This document shows, in pieces, positions 6,306 through 14,041 of a stretch of DNA of 14,244 nucleotides. Positions within the stretch are counted from its first letter, which is position 1; the number at the start of each line of letters is the position of its first letter. A program made the position numbers and the translations under genes. This DNA is from Patescibacteria group bacterium UBA6033 (GTDB taxonomy: Bacteria; Patescibacteriota; Minisyncoccia; Phycocordibacterales; Phycocordibacteraceae). The notes beneath the pieces were generated by a model. It saw only the letters and a program-made list of their open reading frames with translations. It was not told the DNA's origin and made no database searches. The stretch lies in assembly GCA_002429325.1 (NCBI GenBank), contig DIZH01000026.1, positions 1 through 14,244 of the forward strand, read 5' to 3'.

Positions 6306-8387
6306 CTACCGGGACAAGTAGGACTGGATTTTAGCGAGATCGGATGCCGCAGCAGCATCGGTCGGATCAAAGCGGACTACTTCCGACAGGAAGTATGCGG
6401 CATCGGGAAGGTCCAGTATATTCTCATAATACACTGCAGCACGTCGCGCGGTTTCCAAGTCGCCCGCATAGTATTTCTTCCCTTCCGCTGCCGAGACTGC
6501 TGCCTCTTTTATATTGCCCGACGCATACTCAAGTTGCGCTAGTACATAGTACGGTTCTGAAAGGGCCGGTACGAGCGCTATATAGCGCGTCAAGAGATCA
6601 TGCGCAGCAGCATATCCAGCGGTTCGGCCTGTTGAACCGACAGGATAGCTATTCCCTTGTATAAGCGAGAGGTTCGTGAGAATGAACCACGGTTGTGCAC
6701 GCTTCGGCGACAGGCGTATGGCCCGCTCGAGCGCTGAAGAAAGAAGGCCTTGGTCGACTGACTCCGTCTGCGGAGCGAGCACGAGCACATGAGCGAGATA
6801 GAGCGCGATGCGGGCGTCATATGGATACCGATTGAAGTCCGTCTTTACAATGGAAAGCGTTGCCTGATACGCGTCAATGCGTGACTGTCCCTGTAGCGCG
6901 CTCGCTTGGTTATTTGCATACATATCATAGGCCTCATAGCCGTATTCGAGATCGCCATACGTCCCGAGCGCGAATCCGCGCGAGAGATACTGCACTTCTT
7001 TCGACACATCAGTTATCTGATAGTGATACGCTTGCGCAAGATCATACGCTGCTTGAAGTGGCCGGAGCGAGACTGGTACAAGAAGGAGAAGGAGTGCAAC
7101 GGCGACTACCCACGAGACATACTGCGTCCACGAGGGAAATGGGAGAGTATACGGAGCAGTATCTTCAATCGAGAGGGCAAAGGATCCTGCAAGGAGCGCA
7201 AGCAAGAGCCAGAATGAAGAGATAGTATCGAATACGAAGAAGTTCTGTACTGCGTAGGTCACCGCGAGAAGTGTGATAATGACCGCGTACTGTCGCTTCT
7301 CTTGTCGTAGGAAACGCAGCGCGGTCGTGAAAAATGCTGCGATGAGTGCAAGATAGAGCAGTAGTCCGCCAATGCCGTACTGAGCAGTGTAGTCGAGGAA
7401 CGCATTGTGCGAACGGTCGAACCACTGCTCAGATATCTGCGTCGGGTCGTAAAAGCGATTGAAGAGCACATCAATATGCTCAGCCCCGACGCCAATCCAG
7501 GGACTCTTCCCTATTTCACCGAACATGTTCTTCCAGATGAACAGGCGGCTTGCAACATCTCCTTCCGCAGTTGAAATAGATGCGATACGCGAGATGGGAG
7601 CAAAAGGAACGTTCGCCAATTCAGCTCGAAAGACAAAGAAAAGACCTCCGAGCGCGAGGATCGCCACAAGAATCCCCACTGACCATGTGCGCCGCCTCCC
7701 TTTTCCCATAAGAGCGAGATATGCGCCGTACACAAGAGCAGCAACAGCAAGCGCAAGCATCGTACCGCGAGTCGCCGTGAGAACAATGGCAACCACTTGA
7801 AGCACCGCGCCACTGTACGCCGCTTTCCGCCATAACTTCGAAAGCGTTTGCGCTCCTGCAAGCGTCGCAAAGAACGTGATGCCGAGATATCCTGCAAAGA
7901 ATGCTGCATTCCCGAGCAAGCTTCCGATGCGGCCACCACCAAGGAGCCATTCGCCAATGCCATAGAGCGCAACAAAAGTGCCTATGACAGATACGCTGTA
8001 TAGCAGTCGCGTGACAAAGGTTCTCTCAGCCGAAAGGACGATGAGATAGAAACTGGAAACAGCACAGGTCAGCATGAGGAGCCCGTCACCGCGCACGAAC
8101 AAGCTCCAGAAACTGCGATAGAAATCGATGCCTACCATCGAGGCGGCATACGCAAGCACAAGAAGCGCAGCAGGGACCCATGCCTCCCACCGCTTCAGTC
8201 GATGCCAATAGAATGTATGGCCGTAGCTCAGAAGGATGCCGAACACCCCGAGAGAAATGAAACTGAGTGCATAGAAAAGCAGTGTCTTCGGTACGAGATA
8301 GGGATAGATAAGTTCCCCCCAAATAACGACAGGCAATATGATCGGAGCAAGTAGGAGCCACGGATAGATCCTCTTGAGGTATTTCAT
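6306..8387 (-). CDS. O-antigen-ligase/Wzy-like membrane protein with C-terminal TPR region
   Basis: 693 aa. About a dozen membrane segments span residues 8-440. Family signs are TATRGTMLAL (204-213), SRLFIWKNMFGEIGKSPWIG (280-299) followed by the large periplasmic-type loop, RSHNAFLDYTAQYGIGGLLL (325-344), and FFVFDT (383-388). Residues 445-693 are soluble and helical, with TPR-like spacing (GYAAAHDLLTRYIALVPA, YYVLAQLEYASGNIKEAAVS). Members of this superfamily transfer or polymerise lipid-linked glycans (WaaL, Wzy, PglL-type). No LPS is expected in such a cell, so glycosylation of surface protein or polysaccharide assembly is more plausible, as inference. The start overlaps the stop of the upstream TPR gene by ATGA, giving translational coupling. 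Confidence 0.85.
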   Translation of the reverse strand: MKYLKRIYPWLLLAPIILPVVIWGELIYPYLVPKTLLFYALSFISLGVFGILLSYGHTFYWHRLKRWEAWVPAALLVLAYAASMVGIDFYRSFWSLFVRGDGLLMLTCAVSSFYLIVLSAERTFVTRLLYSVSVIGTFVALYGIGEWLLGGGRIGSLLGNAAFFAGYLGITFFATLAGAQTLSKLWRKAAYSGAVLQVVAIVLTATRGTMLALAVAALVYGAYLALMGKGRRRTWSVGILVAILALGGLFFVFRAELANVPFAPISRIASISTAEGDVASRLFIWKNMFGEIGKSPWIGVGAEHIDVLFNRFYDPTQISEQWFDRSHNAFLDYTAQYGIGGLLLYLALIAAFFTTALRFLRQEKRQYAVIITLLAVTYAVQNFFVFDTISSFWLLLALLAGSFALSIEDTAPYTLPFPSWTQYVSWVVAVALLLLLVPVSLRPLQAAYDLAQAYHYQITDVSKEVQYLSRGFALGTYGDLEYGYEAYDMYANNQASALQGQSRIDAYQATLSIVKTDFNRYPYDARIALYLAHVLVLAPQTESVDQGLLSSALERAIRLSPKRAQPWFILTNLSLIQGNSYPVGSTGRTAGYAAAHDLLTRYIALVPALSEPYYVLAQLEYASGNIKEAAVSAAEGKKYYAGDLETARRAAVYYENILDLPDAAYFLSEVVRFDPTDAAAASDLAKIQSYLSR

Positions 8388-9091
8388 TGTTTCGCCTGGA
8401 GTCGCACTATCTCAGCATCAATAGCCGACGTATCCTTCCCTGGAGAAAGAAGCTTCGCACGCTGCCATGCTGCTATCGCATCAGAGTATCGCTTGAGTCC
8501 AGTGAGCCACTCGGCTTCTATCGCCAAAATAGGGGCAGTATCACCAAATTGCGTACTAGAGTCGGTAAATGCAGCAAGAAGCCGCGCGGAATCATTCGGG
8601 AATTGACGGGTCAAATAGGTGAGTCGCTCGATGTGGTACTCGATCTGTCCAGGTTCAACTGCAACCGCTTTCCCATATGCATCCGCGGCGGTCTCGTAGG
8701 CACCAAGCTCATCCATCAAGTGACCTAGGTTTGCATACGCGAGACCTTTGGTCGTATGAATGGCCACGGCACGATTGTAGTTGTCGTAGGCCGCTTTGCC
8801 GTCGCCCTCCAGATTCTTGTCATTGCCGATGCCGATATAGAGATCGTAATCGTCATACTGCCCTTTCCCAAGCAGACTTTGCAGATGCGCGATGTCAGCA
8901 TTTGCTTGAGAGATGAGCGTATCATTCCCTGTATACGCGCCCTTGAGCGTCCACGTGGCAATAGAATCTTTTGCATTGATAGGAAATGATGGGACCCGAT
9001 TGCGGTACGAGATCCAGCCCGCTGCCCCAAGAACTCCAATAAAAAGTACAACAACGCCGCCCAATACCCACTGTTTCTTCGATAGATTCAT
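8384..9091 (-). CDS. Membrane-anchored TPR protein
   Basis: 235 aa from the ATG at 9089-9091. The N-terminus has MNLSKKQW and one membrane segment (residues 9-26, VLGGVVVLFIGVLGAAGW), leaving the rest outside the membrane. Residues 95-147 hold two TPR-like repeats (AAYDNYNRAVAI, LAYANLGHLMDELGAYETAA, DAYGKAVAVEPG), and residues 185-217 a further one (YSDAIAAWQRAKLLSPG). A 5' extended TTG start at 9142 is possible but would run into the terminator at 9143 and bury the membrane segment, so the ATG is preferred. It overlaps the O-antigen-ligase-like gene by 4 bp and probably acts with it, as a scaffold or partner at the membrane. It has no Shine-Dalgarno site. Confidence 0.82.
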   Translation of the reverse strand: MNLSKKQWVLGGVVVLFIGVLGAAGWISYRNRVPSFPINAKDSIATWTLKGAYTGNDTLISQANADIAHLQSLLGKGQYDDYDLYIGIGNDKNLEGDGKAAYDNYNRAVAIHTTKGLAYANLGHLMDELGAYETAADAYGKAVAVEPGQIEYHIERLTYLTRQFPNDSARLLAAFTDSSTQFGDTAPILAIEAEWLTGLKRYSDAIAAWQRAKLLSPGKDTSAIDAEIVRLQAKQ

Positions 9092-9100
9092 ATACCGACC

Positions 9101-9109
9101 AGCATACCA
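9101..9109 (-). promoter_or_regulatory. Extended -10 promoter of the TPR/ligase operon
   Basis: The minus strand reads TGG followed by TATGCT, 9 nt before the preferred ATG. This predicts a leader of only a few nucleotides and supports the ATG start over the upstream TTG. No convincing -35 was seen. Confidence 0.4.
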
Positions 9110-9142
9110 TAGGCTGAATTCGCTTTCCTTCCTGCCAATCAA

Positions 9143-9182
9143 GCAAACAAAAAACCACCCCGAAGGGTGGTTTTTTGTTTGC
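9143..9182 (-). terminator. Terminator of the S-layer-like gene
   Basis: GCAAACAAAAAACCACCC and GGGTGGTTTTTTGTTTGC pair perfectly over 18 bp around a CGAA loop, 50 nt beyond the stop codon at 9236. It also isolates the downstream TPR/ligase unit. Confidence 0.92.
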
Positions 9183-9235
9183 TAGGCCAATATCCTAGCT
9201 GGTGATTCCTTTCAGGAATTCACTCGAAGCGTTAA

Positions 9236-12200
9236 CTACTTAGAGTAGCTGATTGCGTTCGACGTGAAGTTCTTGAGGAGGTAACCGTTGGTCCAGTCAG
9301 CTGTCGAGATGTTGTGTACACCTGCGACACCTGAGCGGTCAGACCAGCTCGTGTTGCCACCGCCAGAAGCTGCAACGTTTGCAGCGAGAGCTGACGAATC
9401 GGCCGCGAGGCTGATAGTGACGGTTGAGCCAGTAGTGAAGCCGGTGACAGTGCCATAGAGGTCATAGACCTTTGTAGCTCCTGCTGCGACCTGCTGATAC
9501 TTCGCCGCCGATGCATTCTGCGTCAAGTCAACCGTAATAGTGTTGATTGTCGTCGAAGCTGACGTCGAGTTGTTGTCCACCAGGAGTACGCCTGTGGCGT
9601 CATCCGTGATGTACGCGCTCGTGATCGTAGCCGAAGTGGTTCCGATGTTGAACATGAGGTGTGACCACTCAATAGCGCCTGCAGGGTCAGCAGTGATGCT
9701 GAACTTGTAGATCGGCGAGCCCGTTGCTGGGACCGACGACGACGGTGTGATCATTGCGAAAGTCGGAACCGACTTGCGCACGTAGAACGTACCGTTGCTA
9801 GAGAGGATTGCACCAGCGTTGATGAGCGTCACGGAAGAACCAGCACTGTTAAGTGCGCGGAACGTTCCATTACCGCTTGCAACACCACCCTGGTCAAGCT
9901 TGACCTTGATGCCTGAACCCGATGTTGCGCCTGATGCGATGGTCGGTGTACCGACGGACACATCGAGGTTAGCTGAGTCGTTTGCAGGGACGTACATCGT
10001 GAGACCAGTGAAGGTCGCCGTTGCGTACGCATTTGCTGCAGTGACTGAGAGCGGCTGGGTAGCCGTCTGAGTTGCACCATTGACGTCCTTGTACGTGAGC
10101 GTCACGTTCGTAACTGAGGTCGCTGCGCCGTTCGGAACGAGAATCGCAAGATTCTGGACCGTGTAAGCGGAGTTGCTCGCTGCGAAGTTGAACTCACCGA
10201 CGTTCACCGAGCTTGCGCCCGCGATAACGTTCGTGCTTGTCGGATCACCCGCACCAGTAGTCGCGGTGAGCGTGCCACTACCGACCGTGATGGTCTGAAG
10301 CGGTGTCGAAGCGGCTGATGTCGAGATACCGGTCAAGTCACCTGTACCGCTAGTCGATGTCGTAATCGTGGCCGTGATAGGACCTGCGTTGGCACCCGAG
10401 AGGATGTTGCCGTAGATACTGATGGTCTTGGTCGACGATGTAGGGACATCGAGCGTGACTGAGAATGAGTTGCTGGTGTCGTTTGGCGTCGAGATGGTCG
10501 AGCCGAGCTGAGCACCCGTCGCGTCATCCTTCAACATGAGGTTCGTGATCGACGCTGCATTGCCCGCGACAAGCGAGAATGCAATCGTGTTGACCGTGAC
10601 ACCTTCTGTTGAGCCGGTTGAGAGCGTGAACGAACCGAGCTTCGCTCCGATCGCGCCTGCGATTATCGTCTGGCTACCGTAGCCAGAGTACTTGTTCGCG
10701 GTAAGCGTTGAAGACGAGACTACGATGCCATTGCCGGTTGAGTCAGAACCCGGAACAGTTGTTGAACTAAGCGAGGACTGGCCCTGCGCGTTGCTGGCAA
10801 CTGAGACGAGTGTGACCTTTACCGTGTCACCCGTGGTGAGATTTACGCTTCCTGACGTCTTTGCATCTGCATAGACATCAACAGTAACGGTCTGACCAGC
10901 TGGGAGGATGAGTGATGAGCCCATCGCGAAGTCAGTCTTGTTGGTGTGCGCAACTGTGTACTGGCTGATGTTATGAGTAGAACCAACCTGGACACCGTTG
11001 AGGTAAATCTTGCCGTTTGCAAGACCGCCGACACTGTCAACAGCACCAGTTGAAAGGGTCGAGCTTGCTTCGACGTAGAGGTCAGAAACCTTCACGTTCT
11101 CACCGGATGCAAGCATGTTGAAGGAAGCCCACTTCACATTGGAAGCGCCTACTGCAACAGACTGATTCGGAGAGGTCGGGCTAAGCGAGACCGAGACACC
11201 GGCTGAACCGGAGACCGAGTTCATAGTGACAATTGATGTCGTCACTGCGCTGAATGGGTTGGACCCAAGGAGCGGAGTAACTGGCTGGCCGAGCTGGTTG
11301 TCGACAAACATAGCGTCAGACGAGCGCTGGACTGAGAACACAATAGTCTTGCCAGCACCGCCGATAATGTTCGCGAGAACCTTCACGACATGGCTCTGAG
11401 TCGAAAGCATGACCGGAGCAGCCGAGAGGTCGAAGGTGACCGTGCGGTCTGCACCCATCACTGGGACTGTTGCGCCTGCCTGTACACCATCTACCATAAG
11501 GCGGAGGTTGATGAGGTTAGACGAGTCATTCGAGCCGATGTTGGTGAACATCATCGACGAGAGCTTTACCGCATTGGTCGAGACACTCACTGTGTCCTGC
11601 CATACTGGGTAGTCGTTCTGCGGGCTGATAGACGGAGCTCCTTGCGGCTGCGGACTAGTGCTGTAAGCAACTGTCGCGAGCGATGCTGCGGAGATAGTCT
11701 GGTAGCCAGAATTTATCGGGAAGCTAACCGAAGAGTCGAGCGTACCGCTTGAAGAAGCGGATACGAGCGACACACCGATCTGCTGTCCTGATGTAGTGTC
11801 AGCGATATCCGAGCGAACCGAAACCGTATAGACACCGCCTGCAGGTACCGTGAAGAGACCGGCTGCGTTGCTGTACGAGAACTGGCTTGCTGAGACACCG
11901 GCCGAATCCGTGATGCGCGTTACCCCGTTGTAGAGGTAGACGTTCGTCAAGGTCGAGTCATTGCTGACACCGATGCGCTTGAAGGTAAGGCCCGTGACAT
12001 TAATCGGGGCAGAAGTTGGGTTCGAGAACGTGAAGTCCGCGAGGTCGCCAATGCCCTGCTTCTGTACGAGTACCGAACCGTTCGGTGACGTTGCTGAGAG
12101 AGCGACCTTAAGGCCGTTCCCTGTGCCAGCAGACGGACCTGTCGTGGTGGTGGTTGTTGAACCGCTACCGCCGCCGAGGTTGAACGCTGCGCGAGAGATG

Positions 12201-12640
12201 GCACCGAAGTAGCCAACTGCAGGAGCAATGTTCTTCGACGACTGCCACGAAGCAACTGCGGTACGAGTCTGGCTGCCGAAGTAGCCAGTCGCACCTGCAG
12301 GAATCGTGAAGCCTCCGGCGATAAGCGCCTGCTGGAGACAAGTCACTTCCATGCCAGTTGAACCGATCGTGAGATTCTTCGAGAATGAGCAAGCGGCGCC
12401 GGTTGAGGTCGTCGTTGTCGTGGTCGAAGGTGTGCCGCCCGTGAGGGAAGCCTGGACGTTTGCGATAGTGGTGCTGTCAGCACCGAACGACGAGAGAAGC
12501 GAGAGAATCGACTGGACCTGGGAATTCGTCAAAGCTGCTGCATGCGCCATAGGTGCAAGCGAGAGCATTGACGTCGCCATTGCGAGTCCGGTCGCTACTG
12601 CTGCGACTTTCGCCATCGCTTTTGTAGTTACCATGTTCAT
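9236..12640 (-). CDS. Very large secreted S-layer-like protein with PG-binding-like domain and beta-sandwich repeats
   Basis: 1134 aa, rich in Ser, Thr, Ala, Gly and Val. Residues 1-34 are a signal peptide ending MAHA. Residues 35-73 are the module QVQSILSLLSSFGAD...GGTPST shared with the protein at 2065-3099. A Thr-rich linker leads to a PG-binding-1-like domain (84-155, with Cys84 and Cys101 and QTRTAVASWQ), then a second Thr-rich linker. The rest is about six divergent repeats of 120-150 aa. Typical repeat openings are DLADFTFSNP, KWASFNMLAS, LGSFTLSTGS and VGEFNFAAS, each followed by a V..L.f strand, a TNV/TNL strand and often a DDATG turn. The C-terminus carries a DWTNGYLLKNF motif. It probably forms or dominates the cell surface layer. 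The start ATG gives an intact signal peptide; no Shine-Dalgarno site is present. Confidence 0.87.
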   Translation of the reverse strand: MNMVTTKAMAKVAAVATGLAMATSMLSLAPMAHAAALTNSQVQSILSLLSSFGADSTTIANVQASLTGGTPSTTTTTTSTGAACSFSKNLTIGSTGMEVTCLQQALIAGGFTIPAGATGYFGSQTRTAVASWQSSKNIAPAVGYFGAISRAAFNLGGGSGSTTTTTTGPSAGTGNGLKVALSATSPNGSVLVQKQGIGDLADFTFSNPTSAPINVTGLTFKRIGVSNDSTLTNVYLYNGVTRITDSAGVSASQFSYSNAAGLFTVPAGGVYTVSVRSDIADTTSGQQIGVSLVSASSSGTLDSSVSFPINSGYQTISAASLATVAYSTSPQPQGAPSISPQNDYPVWQDTVSVSTNAVKLSSMMFTNIGSNDSSNLINLRLMVDGVQAGATVPVMGADRTVTFDLSAAPVMLSTQSHVVKVLANIIGGAGKTIVFSVQRSSDAMFVDNQLGQPVTPLLGSNPFSAVTTSIVTMNSVSGSAGVSVSLSPTSPNQSVAVGASNVKWASFNMLASGENVKVSDLYVEASSTLSTGAVDSVGGLANGKIYLNGVQVGSTHNISQYTVAHTNKTDFAMGSSLILPAGQTVTVDVYADAKTSGSVNLTTGDTVKVTLVSVASNAQGQSSLSSTTVPGSDSTGNGIVVSSSTLTANKYSGYGSQTIIAGAIGAKLGSFTLSTGSTEGVTVNTIAFSLVAGNAASITNLMLKDDATGAQLGSTISTPNDTSNSFSVTLDVPTSSTKTISIYGNILSGANAGPITATITTSTSGTGDLTGISTSAASTPLQTITVGSGTLTATTGAGDPTSTNVIAGASSVNVGEFNFAASNSAYTVQNLAILVPNGAATSVTNVTLTYKDVNGATQTATQPLSVTAANAYATATFTGLTMYVPANDSANLDVSVGTPTIASGATSGSGIKVKLDQGGVASGNGTFRALNSAGSSVTLINAGAILSSNGTFYVRKSVPTFAMITPSSSVPATGSPIYKFSITADPAGAIEWSHLMFNIGTTSATITSAYITDDATGVLLVDNNSTSASTTINTITVDLTQNASAAKYQQVAAGATKVYDLYGTVTGFTTGSTVTISLAADSSALAANVAASGGGNTSWSDRSGVAGVHNISTADWTNGYLLKNFTSNAISYSK

Positions 12641-12651
12641 AACAATTGTTA
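12640..12651. promoter_or_regulatory. 12-bp palindrome at the S-layer-like start codon
   Basis: TAACAATTGTTA is a perfect palindrome overlapping the first base of the start codon complement. Just upstream, TAAAAT (12655-12660) could be a -10 with TTGATT (12676-12681) only 15 nt away, a weak proximal promoter candidate. The palindrome might be an operator. The sequence is short and AT-rich, so chance is possible. Confidence 0.3.
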
Positions 12652-12986
12652 ATTATTTTAGGAGCACATTTGAGTAATCAAGTTAGTTCGTACCACAAAG
12701 AGTACTTCACGAAACATAACCGTGAAGACACTCCTTGTTTCGTTAGTCGCACACACAAACACAGCGCACGTTTCACTTTTACACTACCCCACAGCGCACG
12801 GCATCGACCAGTGCGCCATGGGTTAGTTGGCAAGGGTTGAGGTGACTTTGCTAAAGTCACTATTCAGTTATCAAAGTACGCCCTTCAGGAACAAACAGTG
12901 TCCCCGCAAGGACTGCCATTCAGTATATAGCGGAGACAAGCGTTCTCAGGTGTTGATGTGTGGATAACAATCGAATGGCAGGCATG

Positions 12987-13014
12987 GAAAAGAGACCGTT
13001 TCCGGCCTTTTTTC
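12987..13014 (-). terminator. Imperfect terminator-type hairpin
   Basis: GAAAAGAGACCG and CGGCCTTTTTTC pair around a TTTC loop with two non-Watson-Crick positions. T-rich runs follow on both strands. It could end the HTH gene transcript about 125 nt past its stop, or act as an attenuator about 30-50 nt after the start from the promoter at 13047-13075. Confidence 0.45.
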
Positions 13015-13046
13015 TTACCTATACCCGAGTTGCTACCACGTACACC

Positions 13047-13075
13047 ATACTAACAGAGACGTAGTGAAGAGTCAA
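13047..13075 (-). promoter_or_regulatory. Strong distal promoter upstream of the S-layer-like gene
   Basis: The minus strand reads TTGACT (13070-13075), 17 nt, TAGTAT (13047-13052). The start near 13040 would give a leader of about 400 nt before the ATG at 12640. Confidence 0.55.
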
Positions 13076-13139
13076 AACTTTCCAGGCTCTCTATATATTG
13101 GTGAAAATGGCCTTTAAAAGGCTCACGGAAAAGTTTAAT

Positions 13140-13943
13140 CTAAGCGAGCGAATACGTACTCCAGCGGCGCTCTCCCTGCTTCACCACAATGCCGGTTTCG
13201 ATAAGCGCAGAAAGTTCGCGCTGAATCGTTTTTTCAGATACGCCGCGTATCAGCGTCGAGATGTCTTTAATGCTCACTTTGCCTTTGTTTTGTATAACGG
13301 ACATAACCGCTTCGCGTCTGTCCTTTATAGGACTTTGCACGGTTCCTGTAGTGTCCTTTAGATGTCCTTTATTAGAAGGGGCGGTTTTGCGCGGCGCAGT
13401 ACGCGCTGGGACCGAGAAGATCTGATGGGAGACAGTGCGCTCCGAAGTATCTTTTTTGAGTGCTGTCTTTGCAATACCGGAGAGTGTCGGAGCCTCGTCC
13501 AGGAACAGTCTTGGCTCTTCATATGCAGCAACTTCTTGAAGCAAAACATGAGCTTCGTGAGCTATGAGTTCAGCGTTCATCGCCGAAAGAAGTCCTCCTG
13601 TCCTCGCAATCGAAAGCACGCTTGAGAGAGCGAGAAGTTCACGGGAAAGTGCGGTTCGCGCGATGCCTGGTGCAAGCACGGCGGCGTCGACCAGGCCGAT
13701 TGCAATGGCATCAATGCGATTGCGGAGCGAAGCAGATTCGGAGAATGCTGGTGCGATGAGATGGAGCGCTTTTGCCAGTCGTTCGGCCTTTTTGTATATG
13801 AATACTCTACGTATGTCCTTTTCGAATATGTTATTAAATATGCTTTTTTCTAGGACGAAATCAGTACTATTGTGGTTCTTGCCAGGAACAGAAACAGAGT
13901 GTCCGTAATTGTGTTGTCCGTTATCTGATGTGGACTGTTTCAT
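13140..13943 (-). CDS. Putative DNA-binding protein with C-terminal winged/DeoR-like HTH
   Basis: 267 aa from the ATG at 13941-13943. The first ~40 residues are polar. Residues 42-150 are predicted mostly helical (RRVFIYKKAERLAKALHLIA, RNRIDAIAIGLVDAAVL, RELLALSSVLSIARTGG, ELIAHEAHVLLQEVAAYEEP) and match no family I can name with confidence. A flexible basic linker (about 160-207) leads to a winged helix (208-267): REAVMSVIQNKGKVSIKDIS, SEKTIQRELSALIETGIVVK, WSTYSLA, like DeoR or other Parcubacteria regulators. The start was chosen because a promoter ends 12 nt before it; a further ATG at 13977-13979 lies inside that promoter's -35. It is divergent from ftsK. Target genes are unknown. Confidence 0.7.
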   Translation of the reverse strand: MKQSTSDNGQHNYGHSVSVPGKNHNSTDFVLEKSIFNNIFEKDIRRVFIYKKAERLAKALHLIAPAFSESASLRNRIDAIAIGLVDAAVLAPGIARTALSRELLALSSVLSIARTGGLLSAMNAELIAHEAHVLLQEVAAYEEPRLFLDEAPTLSGIAKTALKKDTSERTVSHQIFSVPARTAPRKTAPSNKGHLKDTTGTVQSPIKDRREAVMSVIQNKGKVSIKDISTLIRGVSEKTIQRELSALIETGIVVKQGERRWSTYSLA

Positions 13944-13955
13944 ATCGTATAAGAC

Positions 13956-13983
13956 AGTATACGTCCGTACTTGGTGCATGCAA
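13956..13983 (-). promoter_or_regulatory. Promoter of the HTH gene
   Basis: The minus strand reads TTGCAT (13978-13983), 16 nt, TATACT (13956-13961). The start near 13949 leaves a leader of about 6 nt, supporting the ATG at 13943. Confidence 0.6.
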
Positions 13984-14022
13984 GCCTTTCCCCCGAAAGC
14001 GTAGCTGCGCTGCGCCGTACGA

Positions 14023-14031
14023 TGGTACAAT
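14023..14031 (+). promoter_or_regulatory. Extended -10 promoter of the ftsK-like gene
   Basis: TGG followed by TACAAT lies 10 nt before the ATG at 14042, predicting a leader of about 4 nt. No good -35 was found at 17 nt. Confidence 0.45.
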
Positions 14032-14041
14032 ATAGGTATAT

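Larger units (their letters stand above)
12652..13139 (-). promoter_or_regulatory. ~490-bp non-coding leader/regulatory region of the S-layer-like gene
   Basis: No gene is seen here. It holds three inverted repeats: CTTCACG/CGTGAAG (12705-12727), GTGACTTT/AAAGTCAC (12842-12860, 3-nt loop) and a long-range CTGCCATTC/GAATGGCAG (12913-12921 with 12973-12981). It also holds a bidirectional T-tract hairpin (12987-13014), a distal strong promoter (13047-13075) and a weak hairpin after the HTH gene (13101-13126). A long structured 5' leader, as known for S-layer mRNAs, is a reasonable reading if the distal promoter is used. Confidence 0.5.

Noticed and set aside
6084..6664. Plus-strand frames of 106-152 aa
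   Set aside because: They are antisense to the 56-aa gene and the end of the O-antigen-ligase-like gene and show no domain.
9092..9142. Upstream TTG start for the TPR gene
   Set aside because: It would place a polar stretch before the membrane segment and overlap the -10-like box; the ATG at 9091 fits better.
9795..12677. Antisense open frames opposite the S-layer-like gene
   Set aside because: They mirror the low-complexity Ser/Thr codon pattern of the real gene and have no start signals or domains.
12959..12967. Perfect DnaA-box 9-mer (TTATCCACA on the minus strand) as a possible replication origin
   Set aside because: It is a single copy without neighbouring boxes, an AT-rich unwinding stretch, or dnaA/dnaN/rpmH context. 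A chance match in a window this size is plausible.
13944..14030. Upstream TTG or ATG starts for the HTH gene
   Set aside because: The added residues would be encoded by the promoter itself (TTGCAT-16-TATACT).
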